Assembly (NCBI GenBank): GCA_944325335.1
Contig: CALUZR010000039.1
Location: forward strand, 1 to 34,641
DNA length: 34,641 bases
DNA from: an uncultured Parabacteroides sp.
Lineage (GTDB): Bacteria; Bacteroidota; Bacteroidia; Bacteroidales; Tannerellaceae
Direction of reading: 5' to 3'
The translations under genes and the position numbers were made by a program. Position 1 is the stretch's first letter; each line of letters starts with the position of its first letter. The notes under the pieces are model-generated. The model saw only the letters and a program-made list of their open reading frames with translations, had not been told where the DNA came from and did no database searches. Below, piece after piece: positions 1 through 9,367 of the stretch.

Positions 1-2
1 GC

Positions 3-119
3 ATTATGGACGAAAAATTCTTCCTCTACAGGCTTTCTATGATTTATGCCTACCCACATTGATTTTCCGCTGACCCCTTCTTCCTTTATGGCTTTGCCTA
101 CGGTATCAACCAAGGGTTA
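3..119 (+). pseudogene. Upstream remnant of a GH105 (unsaturated glycuronyl hydrolase) domain, interrupted by a stop
   Basis: In the same frame as the gene that follows, the sequence reads MDEKFFLYRLSMIYAYPH, then TGA at 60-62, then FSADPFFLYGFAYGINQGLL leading straight into the downstream protein. The second part closely resembles the conserved C-terminal stretch of GH88/GH105 hydrolases (FF-x-YG-x-A-x-GIN-x-GLL). The first part looks like the segment that normally precedes it, with one or two residues missing at the stop. I infer that the real reading frame came from beyond the window's left edge and is broken here by a nonsense/indel change or a sequence error. A short pseudogenised remnant is the alternative. 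Confidence 0.4.
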
Positions 120-2150
120 TTGCCCAAAGATAAGTTCATGCCGGCGTTGGAAAAAGGATGGCAGGCGATGTGCTCGGTTATCGAAGAGGACGGACGGCTC
201 GGTTTTGTTCAGCCCGTAGGTGCCGATCCGCGGAAAGTATCGCGGGAAATGACCGAATCCTACGGTCCGGGCGCCTTCCTCCTGACTGGATGCGAAATCT
301 ACCAAATGGCGAGCGACGAACTGGCGTGCCATACCATCTCTCCGGAGCGCGTTCGTGAAATCGCCCAGATGCTTCCCGATAAACCGGAAGGTGTAGGCAT
401 TACCTACAAAGACCGCGCCTACTGGGAGCAGATCGCCGCGATGCCCGAAGCACAATCCCTCTTGAAAGAGGCGGAACAGCACTTGGCAGAAGGCATGCCG
501 CCCTTTGTGGATTCGCTCTATCTCCATTTGAACAAGACGGGCGTCCGGCTTCCGGGCGAGAAAATGATAAATGCCCGTTATTATTATGTCTTCCGCTTGG
601 CGTTGGCGGAGTGCATCGAAAACAAAGGACGGTTTACGAAAGCCATCCGCCACGGCATTGAGGAGCTTTGTGCCCAAAAGCCCTGGTCCATCCCGGCGCA
701 CGACCGCAACCTGAATAATTACTATGGGCGGGATTATTATGTGGATTTGGTAGTAGCTACTTCGGGCAATAGTTTGGCGCAATGTATTTACCTTTTGGAC
801 GATAAACTTCCAGCCGAAACCCGCGCCTTGGCGATGAGTGCGTTCCGCGAGAAGGTGTTCCGCCCTATCTACCGTTGTCTGGAAGAGACGAAGCCCTTCT
901 ATTGGTTCACGATTACGAACAACTGGAACTCGGTCTGCCTGGCAGGTGTGACGGGCGCCGCGCTCGCCCTGCTTCCCGATAAGGAGGAGCGCGCCTATTT
1001 CGTCGCCATGGCCGAGAAGTACCACGGATATGGCATGAAAGGCTATGCCGACGACGGCTATTGCAGCGAAGGCGTGGGCTATTACAATTATGGCTTTGCC
1101 GCCTATCTCTTGCTTCGCGAGGAGGTGTGCCGCGCCACGAATGGGCAAATCGACTTCTTCCGCCTCCCGAAGTTTGTGCATCTGGCGCAATATGGGAAGA
1201 ATATCCAAATCCTGAACGGTATTTGTCCGGCCTATTCGGATTGCCGGATTGACGTGACACCCGCTCCGTTCGTGACGGACTATTGTGCTCGGGCATTAGG
1301 ATTGGAATCGTCCCCTGTCCGCTACCGCATCCCTTCGATGACTGATAATCTTTCCTTGCATCTAATCTATATGTTCCCCGAACCTGCGTGGAAAGTAGAC
1401 ATGACGCCTGAGATGACCGAGGCCCTGAAGGAGAGCTCCGACCCGCTCCATACACAATATAAATTAGCGGATATCTTCCTCGCGCGTCCCGCTGAAGGCT
1501 CGACGTGCCGCATGGGAATTTCCTTTAAGGCGGGACATAACGGCGAGAGCCACAACCACAACGACGTGGGTTCGTATTGCGTCGTAGTGGGGAAAGAGAC
1601 GATGGCAGGCGACATGGGCGGTCCTTTTTCTTACCCTGGCGATTTCTTCGATAGCGATGCCTATAAATATCCAATTAAGAATTCCTTTGGGCATCCGCTT
1701 CCTGTAGTGGACGGTAAGTTGCAACAAGAGGGAAAAGCGGCTAAGGGGAAAATCCTTTGTTCGGAAACGAGCCAAACCATGGATAGCGCCCGGATCGACC
1801 TTACGGCAGCCTATCCACAGGCCGACGCGCTCGAAACGCTCACCCGCGCTTTCGTTTACGACCGTACGGGTAAGGGCTGCTTCTCAATAGAAGATTGCTT
1901 TTCAGCTCAGCGGCCGATCGCCTTCGAAACTGCCCTCACGACACGCGCTGCTTGGAAAGTCGTTTCTGATAATCTCCTTGAACTGACTTCAGGCGAAGAG
2001 ACTGTCCGCGTACAAATAGAAGCCTCTGCGCCGGTACGTTTCACCTCCGATACCATCGAAGTGAATTGCCCACCTTACACGCGCATCGGTATCGCCCTGA
2101 AAGAGAAATCCAAAGAGGGCTTTATCCGCCTCATCCTAAAACCTGAATAA
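120..2150 (+). CDS. GH105 C-terminus fused to a heparinase II/III-like polysaccharide lyase
   Basis: Residues 1 to about 65 (KGWQAM, VQPVGADP, TESYGPGAFLL) match the C-terminal end of GH88/GH105 unsaturated glycuronyl hydrolases. The rest, about 90-676, is a heparinase II/III-type lyase. It has NNWN at 267-270, a glycine/tyrosine-rich EGVGYYNYG at 317, and the metal/catalytic signature HNHND at 478-482 followed by a beta-sandwich-like tail. Lyases of this type cleave uronic-acid glycans by beta-elimination, and GH105 enzymes remove the unsaturated sugar that results, so the fusion would couple successive steps. The only start in this frame after the upstream stop is TTG at 120. It lies inside the conserved GH105 block, so it is unlikely to be the native start. 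No signal peptide is visible at this start. The substrate cannot be read from sequence. Confidence 0.75.
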   Translation: MPKDKFMPALEKGWQAMCSVIEEDGRLGFVQPVGADPRKVSREMTESYGPGAFLLTGCEIYQMASDELACHTISPERVREIAQMLPDKPEGVGITYKDRAYWEQIAAMPEAQSLLKEAEQHLAEGMPPFVDSLYLHLNKTGVRLPGEKMINARYYYVFRLALAECIENKGRFTKAIRHGIEELCAQKPWSIPAHDRNLNNYYGRDYYVDLVVATSGNSLAQCIYLLDDKLPAETRALAMSAFREKVFRPIYRCLEETKPFYWFTITNNWNSVCLAGVTGAALALLPDKEERAYFVAMAEKYHGYGMKGYADDGYCSEGVGYYNYGFAAYLLLREEVCRATNGQIDFFRLPKFVHLAQYGKNIQILNGICPAYSDCRIDVTPAPFVTDYCARALGLESSPVRYRIPSMTDNLSLHLIYMFPEPAWKVDMTPEMTEALKESSDPLHTQYKLADIFLARPAEGSTCRMGISFKAGHNGESHNHNDVGSYCVVVGKETMAGDMGGPFSYPGDFFDSDAYKYPIKNSFGHPLPVVDGKLQQEGKAAKGKILCSETSQTMDSARIDLTAAYPQADALETLTRAFVYDRTGKGCFSIEDCFSAQRPIAFETALTTRAAWKVVSDNLLELTSGEETVRVQIEASAPVRFTSDTIEVNCPPYTRIGIALKEKSKEGFIRLILKPE

Positions 2151-2153
2151 TCC

Positions 2154-2206
2154 AAAAGGGCGTGTCCCTACGTATCCTTGATTCCCCACGTAGCGGCACG
2201 CCCTTT
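2154..2206. terminator. Bidirectional hairpin terminator between convergent genes
   Basis: AAAAGGGCGTG at 2154-2164 pairs with CACGCCCTTT at 2197-2206, and an inner CTACGT/ACGTAG pair extends the stem. A-rich and T-rich flanks on the two sides suit both the lyase gene from the left and the regulator gene from the right. Nothing else is recognised between this hairpin and the regulator's stop codon. Confidence 0.65.
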
Positions 2207-2347
2207 ATCTGCTTAACGGAGACAAACAATTGTTCCCCTACTTTCACAAAACGCACGATCCGGGTCGTGTCCTTTATGCAGGTAATGGATGGGTTATTGG
2301 CTTCTGCTCGGTTCTCGAACGCAGTGCTTCCCCGGAGAGAAGCACCT

Positions 2348-5300
2348 TTACGCAGTGGGCTTCTGCGCCTGCTCACGCTTGTAGGTTTGTGGCGAGGTGC
2401 CATATCGTTCTTTGAAACATTGGCTGAAATAGCGAACCGAGTTAAATCCGCACCGCTCGCTTACTTCCGCAATCGACCACGTAGGATATTTGCGGAACAT
2501 CGCCTCGGCTGCACGCAATCGGGCATTGGCAATGAACGTGTTAGGCGTGGTGCCGGTGAGTAACTTAAACTTCGAGAAGAGGGTTGAGCGTCCCATGCCT
2601 ATTTCCCGGCAGAGCATCGGGATGTCGAACTCTAAGTTGTCGAGGTTCTTTTCTACGATTTCTTCTGCTTTGTGAAGCATCTCCTGGTCGAAAGGACTGA
2701 TGCCGGAAAGGTCGATCTCGGCCACAGGTTTCTTCTCGAATTGTTGCTTCAAAAGCATCCGGTTTCGCAAGAGGCTATTTGCTCGCGCCAAAAGGATGCG
2801 GGCATCGAAGGGTTTGGTGATGTAATCGTCTGCGCCCAGGTTCAGCCCTTCTATATTCTGTTCTGGTGTATTCAAAGCCGTAAGCAAGATAATCGGGATA
2901 TGACACATATCTGGATTGCCTTTAATCTGGGCGCAAAGTTCCGTACCGCTCATTTCGGGCATCATGACATCGCTCACAATCAGGTCTGGCATCTTTTCGC
3001 GTATCACTTCCAACGCTTCTTTCCCATTTGAAGCCAGCAGTACCTGATAATGGTTCGAGAAAATATTCCGGATTGCCGCACGCATTTCCAGGTTGTCTTC
3101 GACTAACAACACCGTATAAGCGTTTTCTGGATTTTGCGGTTCACTCGTTCCCTCTGTGAACTTCTGGCTATCGAAAGGGAAATCCGGAATGGCATCGTGT
3201 ACCTCTTTCCGATTGCTCCATTGGATGCGCCCGTCATTTGCATAAGCCTCTTTTGAGAGCGGAAGGCTAACGGTAAAGAGGCTGCCTGAACCCAGCGTGC
3301 TTTCTACCGTAATGTGTCCGTGATGTAGCTCTACAATGCGCTTTGTCAGTGCTAAGCCGATACCCGTTCCTGCCATCTGTTCCGTCACGTCTTGACGTTT
3401 TCCCTGATAGAATCGGTCAAAGATATGTGAGAGGTCTTCTGGTGCGATGCCGATGCCGGTATCGCTCACGGAGACTTTTACTTCTTCGCCTTCTTTGATT
3501 AGATTTACCTGAATCTCTTTTCCGTTAGGCGTATACTTAAATGCGTTTGAGAGCAAGTTGGTAAAAACTTTGCGTAATTGCTGGTCGTCGAACCATCCGA
3601 CGATACTTTCCGGTGTCGCATCAAAGGAATATTGGATGCTTCGATGTTGCGCATAATAGGTGAAAGAGGCAAAGATATCATGCACAAAATGGCAAATATC
3701 CAATTGGGCTAACTCCAGTTTTACCTTATTTTGGGAGAATTTACGGAAGTCCAACAAGTCGGATACTAAACGTGTCATGATTTGGGAATGTTGTTTGATG
3801 CGTTGGAGCTTGTTGTACAACGAATCAGAGAGCCTTTCTTCCAACAACGAATCTACATAACTGACAATGAGCGTAAGCGGCGTGCGTAATTCATGGCTTA
3901 CATTCGTGAAAAATGCCAGCTTTTCCCGGTTTGCTTCTTCGGTAAACTTCGCTTGCATTCGCTCTCTTTCCAGTGAGAATTCCAAGGCTTGCTGCTTGCG
4001 TTTCTCGCTCTCCAAAGAGAGAGCCAGTTTGTGTTTTTGATGTCGGTTCCCTATCCAATAAGCGATTACAGAACCTATGATGAGTAGGTAAAGCAAAATA
4101 GCCCACCACGTGGCGTAAAAAGGCGTGGCGATATGAATACGTATCATCTCTTGAGCCTCTTGACTACCTATCGGACGGATAAAGAGGTCGTAAGTTCCCG
4201 GACGGAGGTTCGTATAGCGGGCGATTTGCGTCGGCGCAGATGTCCATTCTTTATCGAAACCCTCCAGTTTATATTCATACAAGACATTCGTATGTTGGTA
4301 AATATCGCCTCGGAGCTGAAATCGGAACATCAAGTTGTTTTGCCGGGATTGTAAATGAATATCGCGCGTAAAAGGCAAAGCTTGTGACAATATGCGGCTC
4401 TCGTCTCCAGGAGAGACTAAAATATTATTTACCCATAATTCAGAGAAATAAGGAGAAAATGAACGACTATATTCAAATTCTTCCAAAGAAAAGAAAGTAA
4501 CTCCTTTTGTATCTCCGATATATACTAAGGATCCATCTGTATAGAGACCGCATCCGTCTATTATTGAGGAACCTGATGAATAGGTATCCAATTCCAGAGT
4601 TTTAATCTGTTTCTTGTCAAAAGATAGTAATGAAATACCAGCATCTCCTAAAGCCAGCAGACGTTCGTCGTCGACTGCCTGCATGGCATAGCAATAATCA
4701 CTTGGAAGCCCTCCATTCGTCTCTGAGAAATGAAGCAGTTTTGTATCCTTTTTTTGAAAGAAATAAATCCCGGAACCCAAAGTGCAGATATACAAACCTC
4801 CTGGCTGGACGAGGATCTGGCTTAAATTTCCTTGCTCTCCGTAAGAGTCCAACCAGACCGTTTTCTTATGTTGCACGTCTGCCAGCGAAAAGTAGGTGAA
4901 GGATTGTTCTCCCATCAAGTACATCGTGCCTTCCTCATCAATGTCGAACCATTCGCAATATCGATTATCTACCACGCGCTCAAACCGGTTTTGGCTGATA
5001 TCGAGGCGGAATATTCCTTCACGCGAGGAGATATATAGATCTCCCCGCCACATTTTGAGATGGTGGATTACGGCTCCAGGTCCGCTGCCATCTGTTGGAG
5101 ACGATTGGTGTGTCAGATAGTTATAAAACAATCCTGTCGAGCGATCAAGGCGAGACAATCCCCCCAAGTAAGTTCCCACAAAGAGGCAATCCCGCGAATC
5201 ATCATACACAATATCCTTTACATTATTATGCAATAGTGAATTGCTTCCCCCCGCTGTGTACTGCTTTACCAGATTCCAGTCTTGGTCCACGCAAGAGATT

Positions 5301-6379
5301 CCACCACCGTCGGTACTCAGCCAGAGGTTTCCGTCCTTGTCTTTTACCATATTTCCAATCAGTGAGTAATAGAGTTGCTCTCCGGAACGGTTTTGATAAT
5401 CGTAATGCACCATGCCATCACGCTTAGGGTCGAAATAATTTACGCCGCCATAATAACTTCCCAACCAAATCACGCCTTGGTTATCTTTATACAGCGAGAA
5501 AATTGAAGGGTGATTCAATCCGCCGACGTATGCCGGGACGTCCACCCGCTCATACTGCTTTTTCCCCATGTCGTACTTTTGTAATCCAGAGAAGGTTCCA
5601 AACCAGATGTTTCCGTCGTCGTCCTCGGTAAACTCCCGGATTTGCAAATCAATCGTCCCATACTTTCCATCCTTGGAAAAAGGCACGCGGTGTACGTGAA
5701 GGTTGCTCATGCGGTAAAGTCCGTTCATGCGTGTCCCGATCCACATTTCTTCCGTTCGGCTTTCAAACAGACTATAAATTTCTACGCCTTTCAAAAATGG
5801 GATAGCGTCGGTTTCCCCACGGAAACTACAAACGAAAAGTCCTTGGCGCGCCCCCACGTAGAGGTTGTATTTCGAGACGCGCAGTGCCGTCGGATTCGGA
5901 ACAGGCGATTTCCTCATAAACATTTTTCCATCTTCTTGCATGTTCCACCGGAAGATCGAATCATTTTGGACGAACCACACTTCCCCACCATCCTCGACGG
6001 CCGTTTGCGTCGTCCCGCCAAAGGTCAATTGACGGAAAAAATCTTTTTTGAGGTCATACTGGTATAGGTTATCATCGGAAAGAAAATACATGTTGCTGTC
6101 TTTTCCCCGGCAGACGTAACTGATTTCGTTTCCTATCCAGACTTCGCTTCCTGCTGCGCCGCGCACCCATCCTTTATAGAAATGAATCTCGCGCCCGTCA
6201 TATACATTGATGCCTTCGCGGGTACCAAACCACATCCGTCCTAATTCATCTTGCGATATTGACATGACCGAGGGCTGCGACAAACTGTTCGTAGCTTCCA
6301 AGCTATGGAAATAAGCCGCTTTCACCTCATGCAGGCTTGCTAAAAGCCCAATTAAAAGGAATATATAAATCGTTTTCAT
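2348..6379 (-). CDS. Hybrid two-component system sensor/regulator (HTCS)
   Basis: This is a one-protein glycan sensor and transcription factor of the Bacteroidota polysaccharide-utilisation type. Order: signal peptide (1-21); periplasmic propeller built from Reg_prop repeats such as GRMWFGTREG, GNIWFGTFSG and GVIWLGSYYGG; Y_Y_Y domain (about 680-743); one membrane span (about 757-777); histidine kinase core with the phospho-accepting His829 in NVSHELRTPL; ATP-binding domain (about 925-1035, DTGIGI and GTGIGLAL motifs); receiver domain with Asp1137 in SDVMMPEMSG; and an AraC-type double helix-turn-helix at the C-terminus (about 1235-1335). At 1343 residues all modules are present. It would sense an oligosaccharide in the periplasm and activate nearby degradation genes. 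The sulfatase/CBM9 pair and the convergent lyase are the obvious candidates. It lies downstream of the sulfatase/CBM9 pair but has its own promoter. Confidence 0.97.
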   Translation of the reverse strand: MKTIYIFLLIGLLASLHEVKAAYFHSLEATNSLSQPSVMSISQDELGRMWFGTREGINVYDGREIHFYKGWVRGAAGSEVWIGNEISYVCRGKDSNMYFLSDDNLYQYDLKKDFFRQLTFGGTTQTAVEDGGEVWFVQNDSIFRWNMQEDGKMFMRKSPVPNPTALRVSKYNLYVGARQGLFVCSFRGETDAIPFLKGVEIYSLFESRTEEMWIGTRMNGLYRMSNLHVHRVPFSKDGKYGTIDLQIREFTEDDDGNIWFGTFSGLQKYDMGKKQYERVDVPAYVGGLNHPSIFSLYKDNQGVIWLGSYYGGVNYFDPKRDGMVHYDYQNRSGEQLYYSLIGNMVKDKDGNLWLSTDGGGISCVDQDWNLVKQYTAGGSNSLLHNNVKDIVYDDSRDCLFVGTYLGGLSRLDRSTGLFYNYLTHQSSPTDGSGPGAVIHHLKMWRGDLYISSREGIFRLDISQNRFERVVDNRYCEWFDIDEEGTMYLMGEQSFTYFSLADVQHKKTVWLDSYGEQGNLSQILVQPGGLYICTLGSGIYFFQKKDTKLLHFSETNGGLPSDYCYAMQAVDDERLLALGDAGISLLSFDKKQIKTLELDTYSSGSSIIDGCGLYTDGSLVYIGDTKGVTFFSLEEFEYSRSFSPYFSELWVNNILVSPGDESRILSQALPFTRDIHLQSRQNNLMFRFQLRGDIYQHTNVLYEYKLEGFDKEWTSAPTQIARYTNLRPGTYDLFIRPIGSQEAQEMIRIHIATPFYATWWAILLYLLIIGSVIAYWIGNRHQKHKLALSLESEKRKQQALEFSLERERMQAKFTEEANREKLAFFTNVSHELRTPLTLIVSYVDSLLEERLSDSLYNKLQRIKQHSQIMTRLVSDLLDFRKFSQNKVKLELAQLDICHFVHDIFASFTYYAQHRSIQYSFDATPESIVGWFDDQQLRKVFTNLLSNAFKYTPNGKEIQVNLIKEGEEVKVSVSDTGIGIAPEDLSHIFDRFYQGKRQDVTEQMAGTGIGLALTKRIVELHHGHITVESTLGSGSLFTVSLPLSKEAYANDGRIQWSNRKEVHDAIPDFPFDSQKFTEGTSEPQNPENAYTVLLVEDNLEMRAAIRNIFSNHYQVLLASNGKEALEVIREKMPDLIVSDVMMPEMSGTELCAQIKGNPDMCHIPIILLTALNTPEQNIEGLNLGADDYITKPFDARILLARANSLLRNRMLLKQQFEKKPVAEIDLSGISPFDQEMLHKAEEIVEKNLDNLEFDIPMLCREIGMGRSTLFSKFKLLTGTTPNTFIANARLRAAEAMFRKYPTWSIAEVSERCGFNSVRYFSQCFKERYGTSPQTYKREQAQKPTA

Positions 6380-6401
6380 GATCTATCCGGTTTTACTTTT
6401 G

Positions 6402-6409
6402 CAAATTTA
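6402..6409 (-). promoter_or_regulatory. -7 promoter element for the HTCS gene
   Basis: The minus strand reads TAAATTTG, an exact match to the Bacteroidota -7 consensus TAnnTTTG, about 22 bases before the ATG. No convincing -33 TTTG is present at the usual distance, which suggests a weak constitutive promoter, as expected for a sensor. Confidence 0.5.
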
Positions 6410-6464
6410 TGAAAAATCTTGAAAAAACCGCTCCTCACGAAGCAAATTAGCCGCAAAATCCAAC

Positions 6465-6495
6465 AAAAAGAAGGGAAACATCACTGCCTCCCTTC
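6465..6495 (-). terminator. Rho-independent terminator after the CBM9-like gene
   Basis: On the minus strand a GAAGGGA/TCCCTTC stem (6489-6495 with 6470-6476) with a 12-base loop is followed by five T's (A's at 6465-6469). It ends the sulfatase-CBM9 transcript just before the HTCS promoter. Confidence 0.75.
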
Positions 6496-6518
6496 TCTCA
6501 ATTTTGTATATCTATTTG

Positions 6519-7163
6519 TTATGAGAAATATATTTCTCCAAAGAACGGCGGACAGTGGAAGTTGGGAGCCGGCAAATCGATTGGGCTCCAACTCACGAAA
6601 TGAGGATATTCCGTTTCATCCGCGCAATTATAGAAATTACCGCGTATTTTTTTCGGCAGGTTTTCCGGATCCAGTCCCATCAGCGTCAAAGGAATGGCTA
6701 CGAGCAATTCCCAGCTATGAACGCCGGTTTTTTCCGGAAAGGTTTCCCGATCGAGCGAGGAATAGCGTTTGATACTGGCGTACTCCTCAGACGTGAGGGA
6801 GGTCTTCTCTGTCCGCGATACGCGCCGGGAAGCGTCGCAAGTACCGATACAATTAAATTCAAAGTTCAAATATTCCTGCTCACCCTCGCGCTGCATGAAA
6901 AACTCTATGCAGCTATCTTGGTGGACGTGCGAATCGTCCGCTTCGTTCACTGCTCGTAGCGAAAGGCTCTTGACAAAATACCGGATATAGAGATACCTGT
7001 TGGAGCGAGCAATGTCAAAGACGACAATCGGTTTATACGGGTATTCCGGCCAATTAATTTGGTCGATATACTCACGTCTCGCTTTCGTTTCCATCACCAG
7101 CCCGATCGACGATACATCCAGGGTATCTAAAGCGGGCAAATAGGGGACATGTAATGTCTTCAT
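6519..7163 (-). CDS. CBM9-like carbohydrate-binding family protein
   Basis: A 214-residue protein of the CBM9-like/DOMON-type beta-sandwich family common in Bacteroidota glycan loci. Visible family marks are the HVHQDSCIEFFMQ strand and the adjacent YLNFEFNCIGTC block. The C-terminal part (about 145-214) carries WELLVAIPL and a RGNFYNCADETEYPHFVSW segment typical of this family. There is no signal peptide or lipobox at the annotated ATG, so its cellular location is unclear. It sits 36 bases after the sulfatase stop codon and is probably co-transcribed with it. Binding of a sugar is assumed from the family; no ligand is indicated. Confidence 0.85.
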   Translation of the reverse strand: MKTLHVPYLPALDTLDVSSIGLVMETKARREYIDQINWPEYPYKPIVVFDIARSNRYLYIRYFVKSLSLRAVNEADDSHVHQDSCIEFFMQREGEQEYLNFEFNCIGTCDASRRVSRTEKTSLTSEEYASIKRYSSLDRETFPEKTGVHSWELLVAIPLTLMGLDPENLPKKIRGNFYNCADETEYPHFVSWSPIDLPAPNFHCPPFFGEIYFS

Positions 7164-7199
7164 TGTTTCTCGTTTTTCGTTTTTTTAGTATATTAATCG

Positions 7200-8786
7200 T
7201 TACTCTGTTTTCTTAGGAAAATTGGGGCTATAGAGCATAGTTTGCGCGCGCATTTGCAATTTCCCGTCGCATACGAAAGTCTCTCCACGCTCCTCTAAGT
7301 GCGCTGCCAGCGCTGTCCGCATCTCTTCCAATACCGAGGCATAGTCCGCATCTGCCGCGCAGTTATGCGTTTCCTGCGGATCTTTTTCGAGGTCGAAAAG
7401 TTGCTCCGTGCCATTATGCAAATTCCAGACATATTTCCGCTTACCATCCGTAAGGCCGCACCAATAGTTTTCGGCTGCATAGCAAGTCGCGTGTTCCAAA
7501 TCGATATATTTCCGCCATACCGGATTTGCTTGTTGAACCAACGGGCAAAGCGACCGCCCATCCATATCATCAGGCACCTTCGCCCCGGCTATTTCGAGGA
7601 ACGTCGGGAGGAAATCACGCAGTTCGACCGGATAATCAACTTTCGCGCCATCCGGCAACCGTCGCTTCATCCCTTTCGGCCATTTCAGGATATAGGGGAT
7701 ATGTGTCGAACCTTCGTAGGGGTACGTTTTTCGCCAGTGATAGTGGTCGCCCATCATATCGCCATGGTCAGCCGTAAAGCAAATCAGCGCATCGTCGTAC
7801 ATGCCCCGCGCTTTTAGGGCATCGAGGATGTGCCCTATCTGGTCATCAATAAACGTAATGTTAGCGTAATAATGCCGGCACGAATTCTGCGCATAGCTAT
7901 CACCAAAGTTGGCAAACGGCGCATCCGAGGGCATCTCGTCCGGACGTTTCAATTCCGCAAACGGTTCACACCAGTCGCCCTTAGCTGGCACAGGCATTTC
8001 AACGCCTTCATACATATCCAGGTAACGCTGTGGCGGATCATACGGGCTATGCGGACGCGCAAAGGAGACCTTCAGGAAAAGGGGCTGGTCCGCATTATAG
8101 TTTCGAATGAGCTCGCAGGCCGTCTGTCCTGTCCAAGTCGTAGGGTGCAGTTTTTCATCCAATTGGTAGGTCCCCGCCGCGTGGTCATTCCAGCCGATTC
8201 CTGTCTGATCTGGATTTTTAGCAGGGGCCTGGACCTGAAACCATTTCCGGTAGTCACTAATGAAGTTTTCCGATTCCACCCGTCCGCTTTCATCTACAAG
8301 TGTCCCGTGAAAGCCATGGAGCGCATTTTGCGGATTCCAATGCATTTTGCCGATGCCAAAAGTGTAGTAGCCTTCGTCGCGTAGCATTTGAGGCATCTCA
8401 TATTTATATTTCTTCGCCAACGCGCCATAACCAAGCATGCCATGATGCCAGGGCGACAGACCCGTGAGCAACCCCGAACGTGCCGGAGTACTGCTCGGCG
8501 TACTTGAATAAGCACTGACAAAAAGCGTCCCCTCTGCCGCCAGCCGATCGAGGTTCGGCGTTTTGATGGCCTTATTCCCCATGCAGCCCAGAGCATCGCC
8601 GCGATGCTGATCCGTCATCAAGAGAATGATGTGGGGCTTCCCGGTCCGATTCGGGTTCGCAGTCAAGTTGGGAGAGGGGCCATCTTCCGTCGCCGGTGGA
8701 CGTATGCCTGCGGCTTGCGCAGCAGCGATTCCGCTCCACCCTAATCCCAGTCCAACTGAAGATTTAATAAATGTTCTACGTTTCAT
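7200..8786 (-). CDS. Serine-type sulfatase with a Tat-like signal
   Basis: A formylglycine-dependent sulfatase that hydrolyses sulfate esters. The N-terminus MKRRTFIKSSVGLGLG is a twin-arginine-like signal ending near AAAQA (about residue 25). The alkaline-phosphatase-superfamily metal site starts with MTDQHRGDA (Asp59). The active-site signature is S99-T-P-A-R103, so the residue converted to formylglycine would be serine. That needs an anaerobic (radical-SAM) maturase, which is not encoded in this window. Later motifs GKMHW, FTADHGDMMG and a C-terminal LFDLEKDPQE are all standard. The length of 528 residues is normal. It lies upstream of the CBM9-like gene in one transcript, and with the lyase it points to a sulfated glycan substrate. 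The exact sulfate position cannot be inferred. Confidence 0.95.
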   Translation of the reverse strand: MKRRTFIKSSVGLGLGWSGIAAAQAAGIRPPATEDGPSPNLTANPNRTGKPHIILLMTDQHRGDALGCMGNKAIKTPNLDRLAAEGTLFVSAYSSTPSSTPARSGLLTGLSPWHHGMLGYGALAKKYKYEMPQMLRDEGYYTFGIGKMHWNPQNALHGFHGTLVDESGRVESENFISDYRKWFQVQAPAKNPDQTGIGWNDHAAGTYQLDEKLHPTTWTGQTACELIRNYNADQPLFLKVSFARPHSPYDPPQRYLDMYEGVEMPVPAKGDWCEPFAELKRPDEMPSDAPFANFGDSYAQNSCRHYYANITFIDDQIGHILDALKARGMYDDALICFTADHGDMMGDHYHWRKTYPYEGSTHIPYILKWPKGMKRRLPDGAKVDYPVELRDFLPTFLEIAGAKVPDDMDGRSLCPLVQQANPVWRKYIDLEHATCYAAENYWCGLTDGKRKYVWNLHNGTEQLFDLEKDPQETHNCAADADYASVLEEMRTALAAHLEERGETFVCDGKLQMRAQTMLYSPNFPKKTE

Positions 8787-9094
8787 TTCCTATATTTAAT
8801 CTTATCCTTTTGTGTGTCTTTCGAATTCTGCGGTAAATGTAAGAACTTTTCCTGAAATTTCCATTCATTTTTTCAGCTAAATTTTAGAGAAAGCCATTTT
8901 CCAAAGAAAATGGACTAAGAAAAACGAAAAATAGCCATACAGGAATAAATCACTCTTATACCTATTATTATATAGGATATGAACAAAAAAAGTCTGTCTT
9001 CATGTTCTTTATAGTATATTCATATAAAAAATAGAAATTTTACACTGAGGGCTTAACGGTTATTTACGGCTTCAGTATATGAAACAAGAAAAAC

Positions 9095-9262
9095 TTTTCC
9101 TATGTCTGCAGAACTTTAGCGAAGGAAGCAGAAAAATTTTTTTGTTCGCAGTTTTTTTGAAGCCAAAGAAAATTTTTTTCCTTCTTCCCAAAAGTTTTTT
9201 GAAAAAGGCAGAAAATTTTCTTTGCTCACAAAATTTTTTGAGGCAAAAAAAGAAAATTCCCC
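9095..9262. repeat. Degenerate A/T-tract repeat with roughly 40-bp units
   Basis: Blocks of the form GCAGAAAATTTTnTTTG alternate with CAAAATTTTTTGA(A/G)GC. GCAGAAAA recurs at 9128 and 9208 (80 bases apart), and A/T tracts recur about every 20 bases in between. A 66-codon open frame runs through it, but it encodes only K/F/L-rich low-complexity sequence and is not taken as a gene. Confidence 0.5.
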
Positions 9263-9367
9263 AATCTGTGGAATCCTAACGAAGATTGCCCACTCTTTTT
9301 ACCTCCATAATTATAAAATATTGTCTAATGTAGAAACAAGGGGAGAGTTAATCCTCATGATGGCTAA

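Noticed and set aside
117..1208. 363-codon minus-strand frame opposite the lyase
   Set aside because: Antisense of a strongly conserved heparinase-type domain, with no recognisable domain of its own.
2131..2403. 90-codon minus-strand frame downstream of the HTCS gene
   Set aside because: It runs through the terminator hairpin and overlaps the 3' end of the HTCS gene; no start signal or family.
9079..9279. 66-codon plus-strand frame
   Set aside because: Lysine/phenylalanine-rich low complexity produced by A/T repeats, with no family features.
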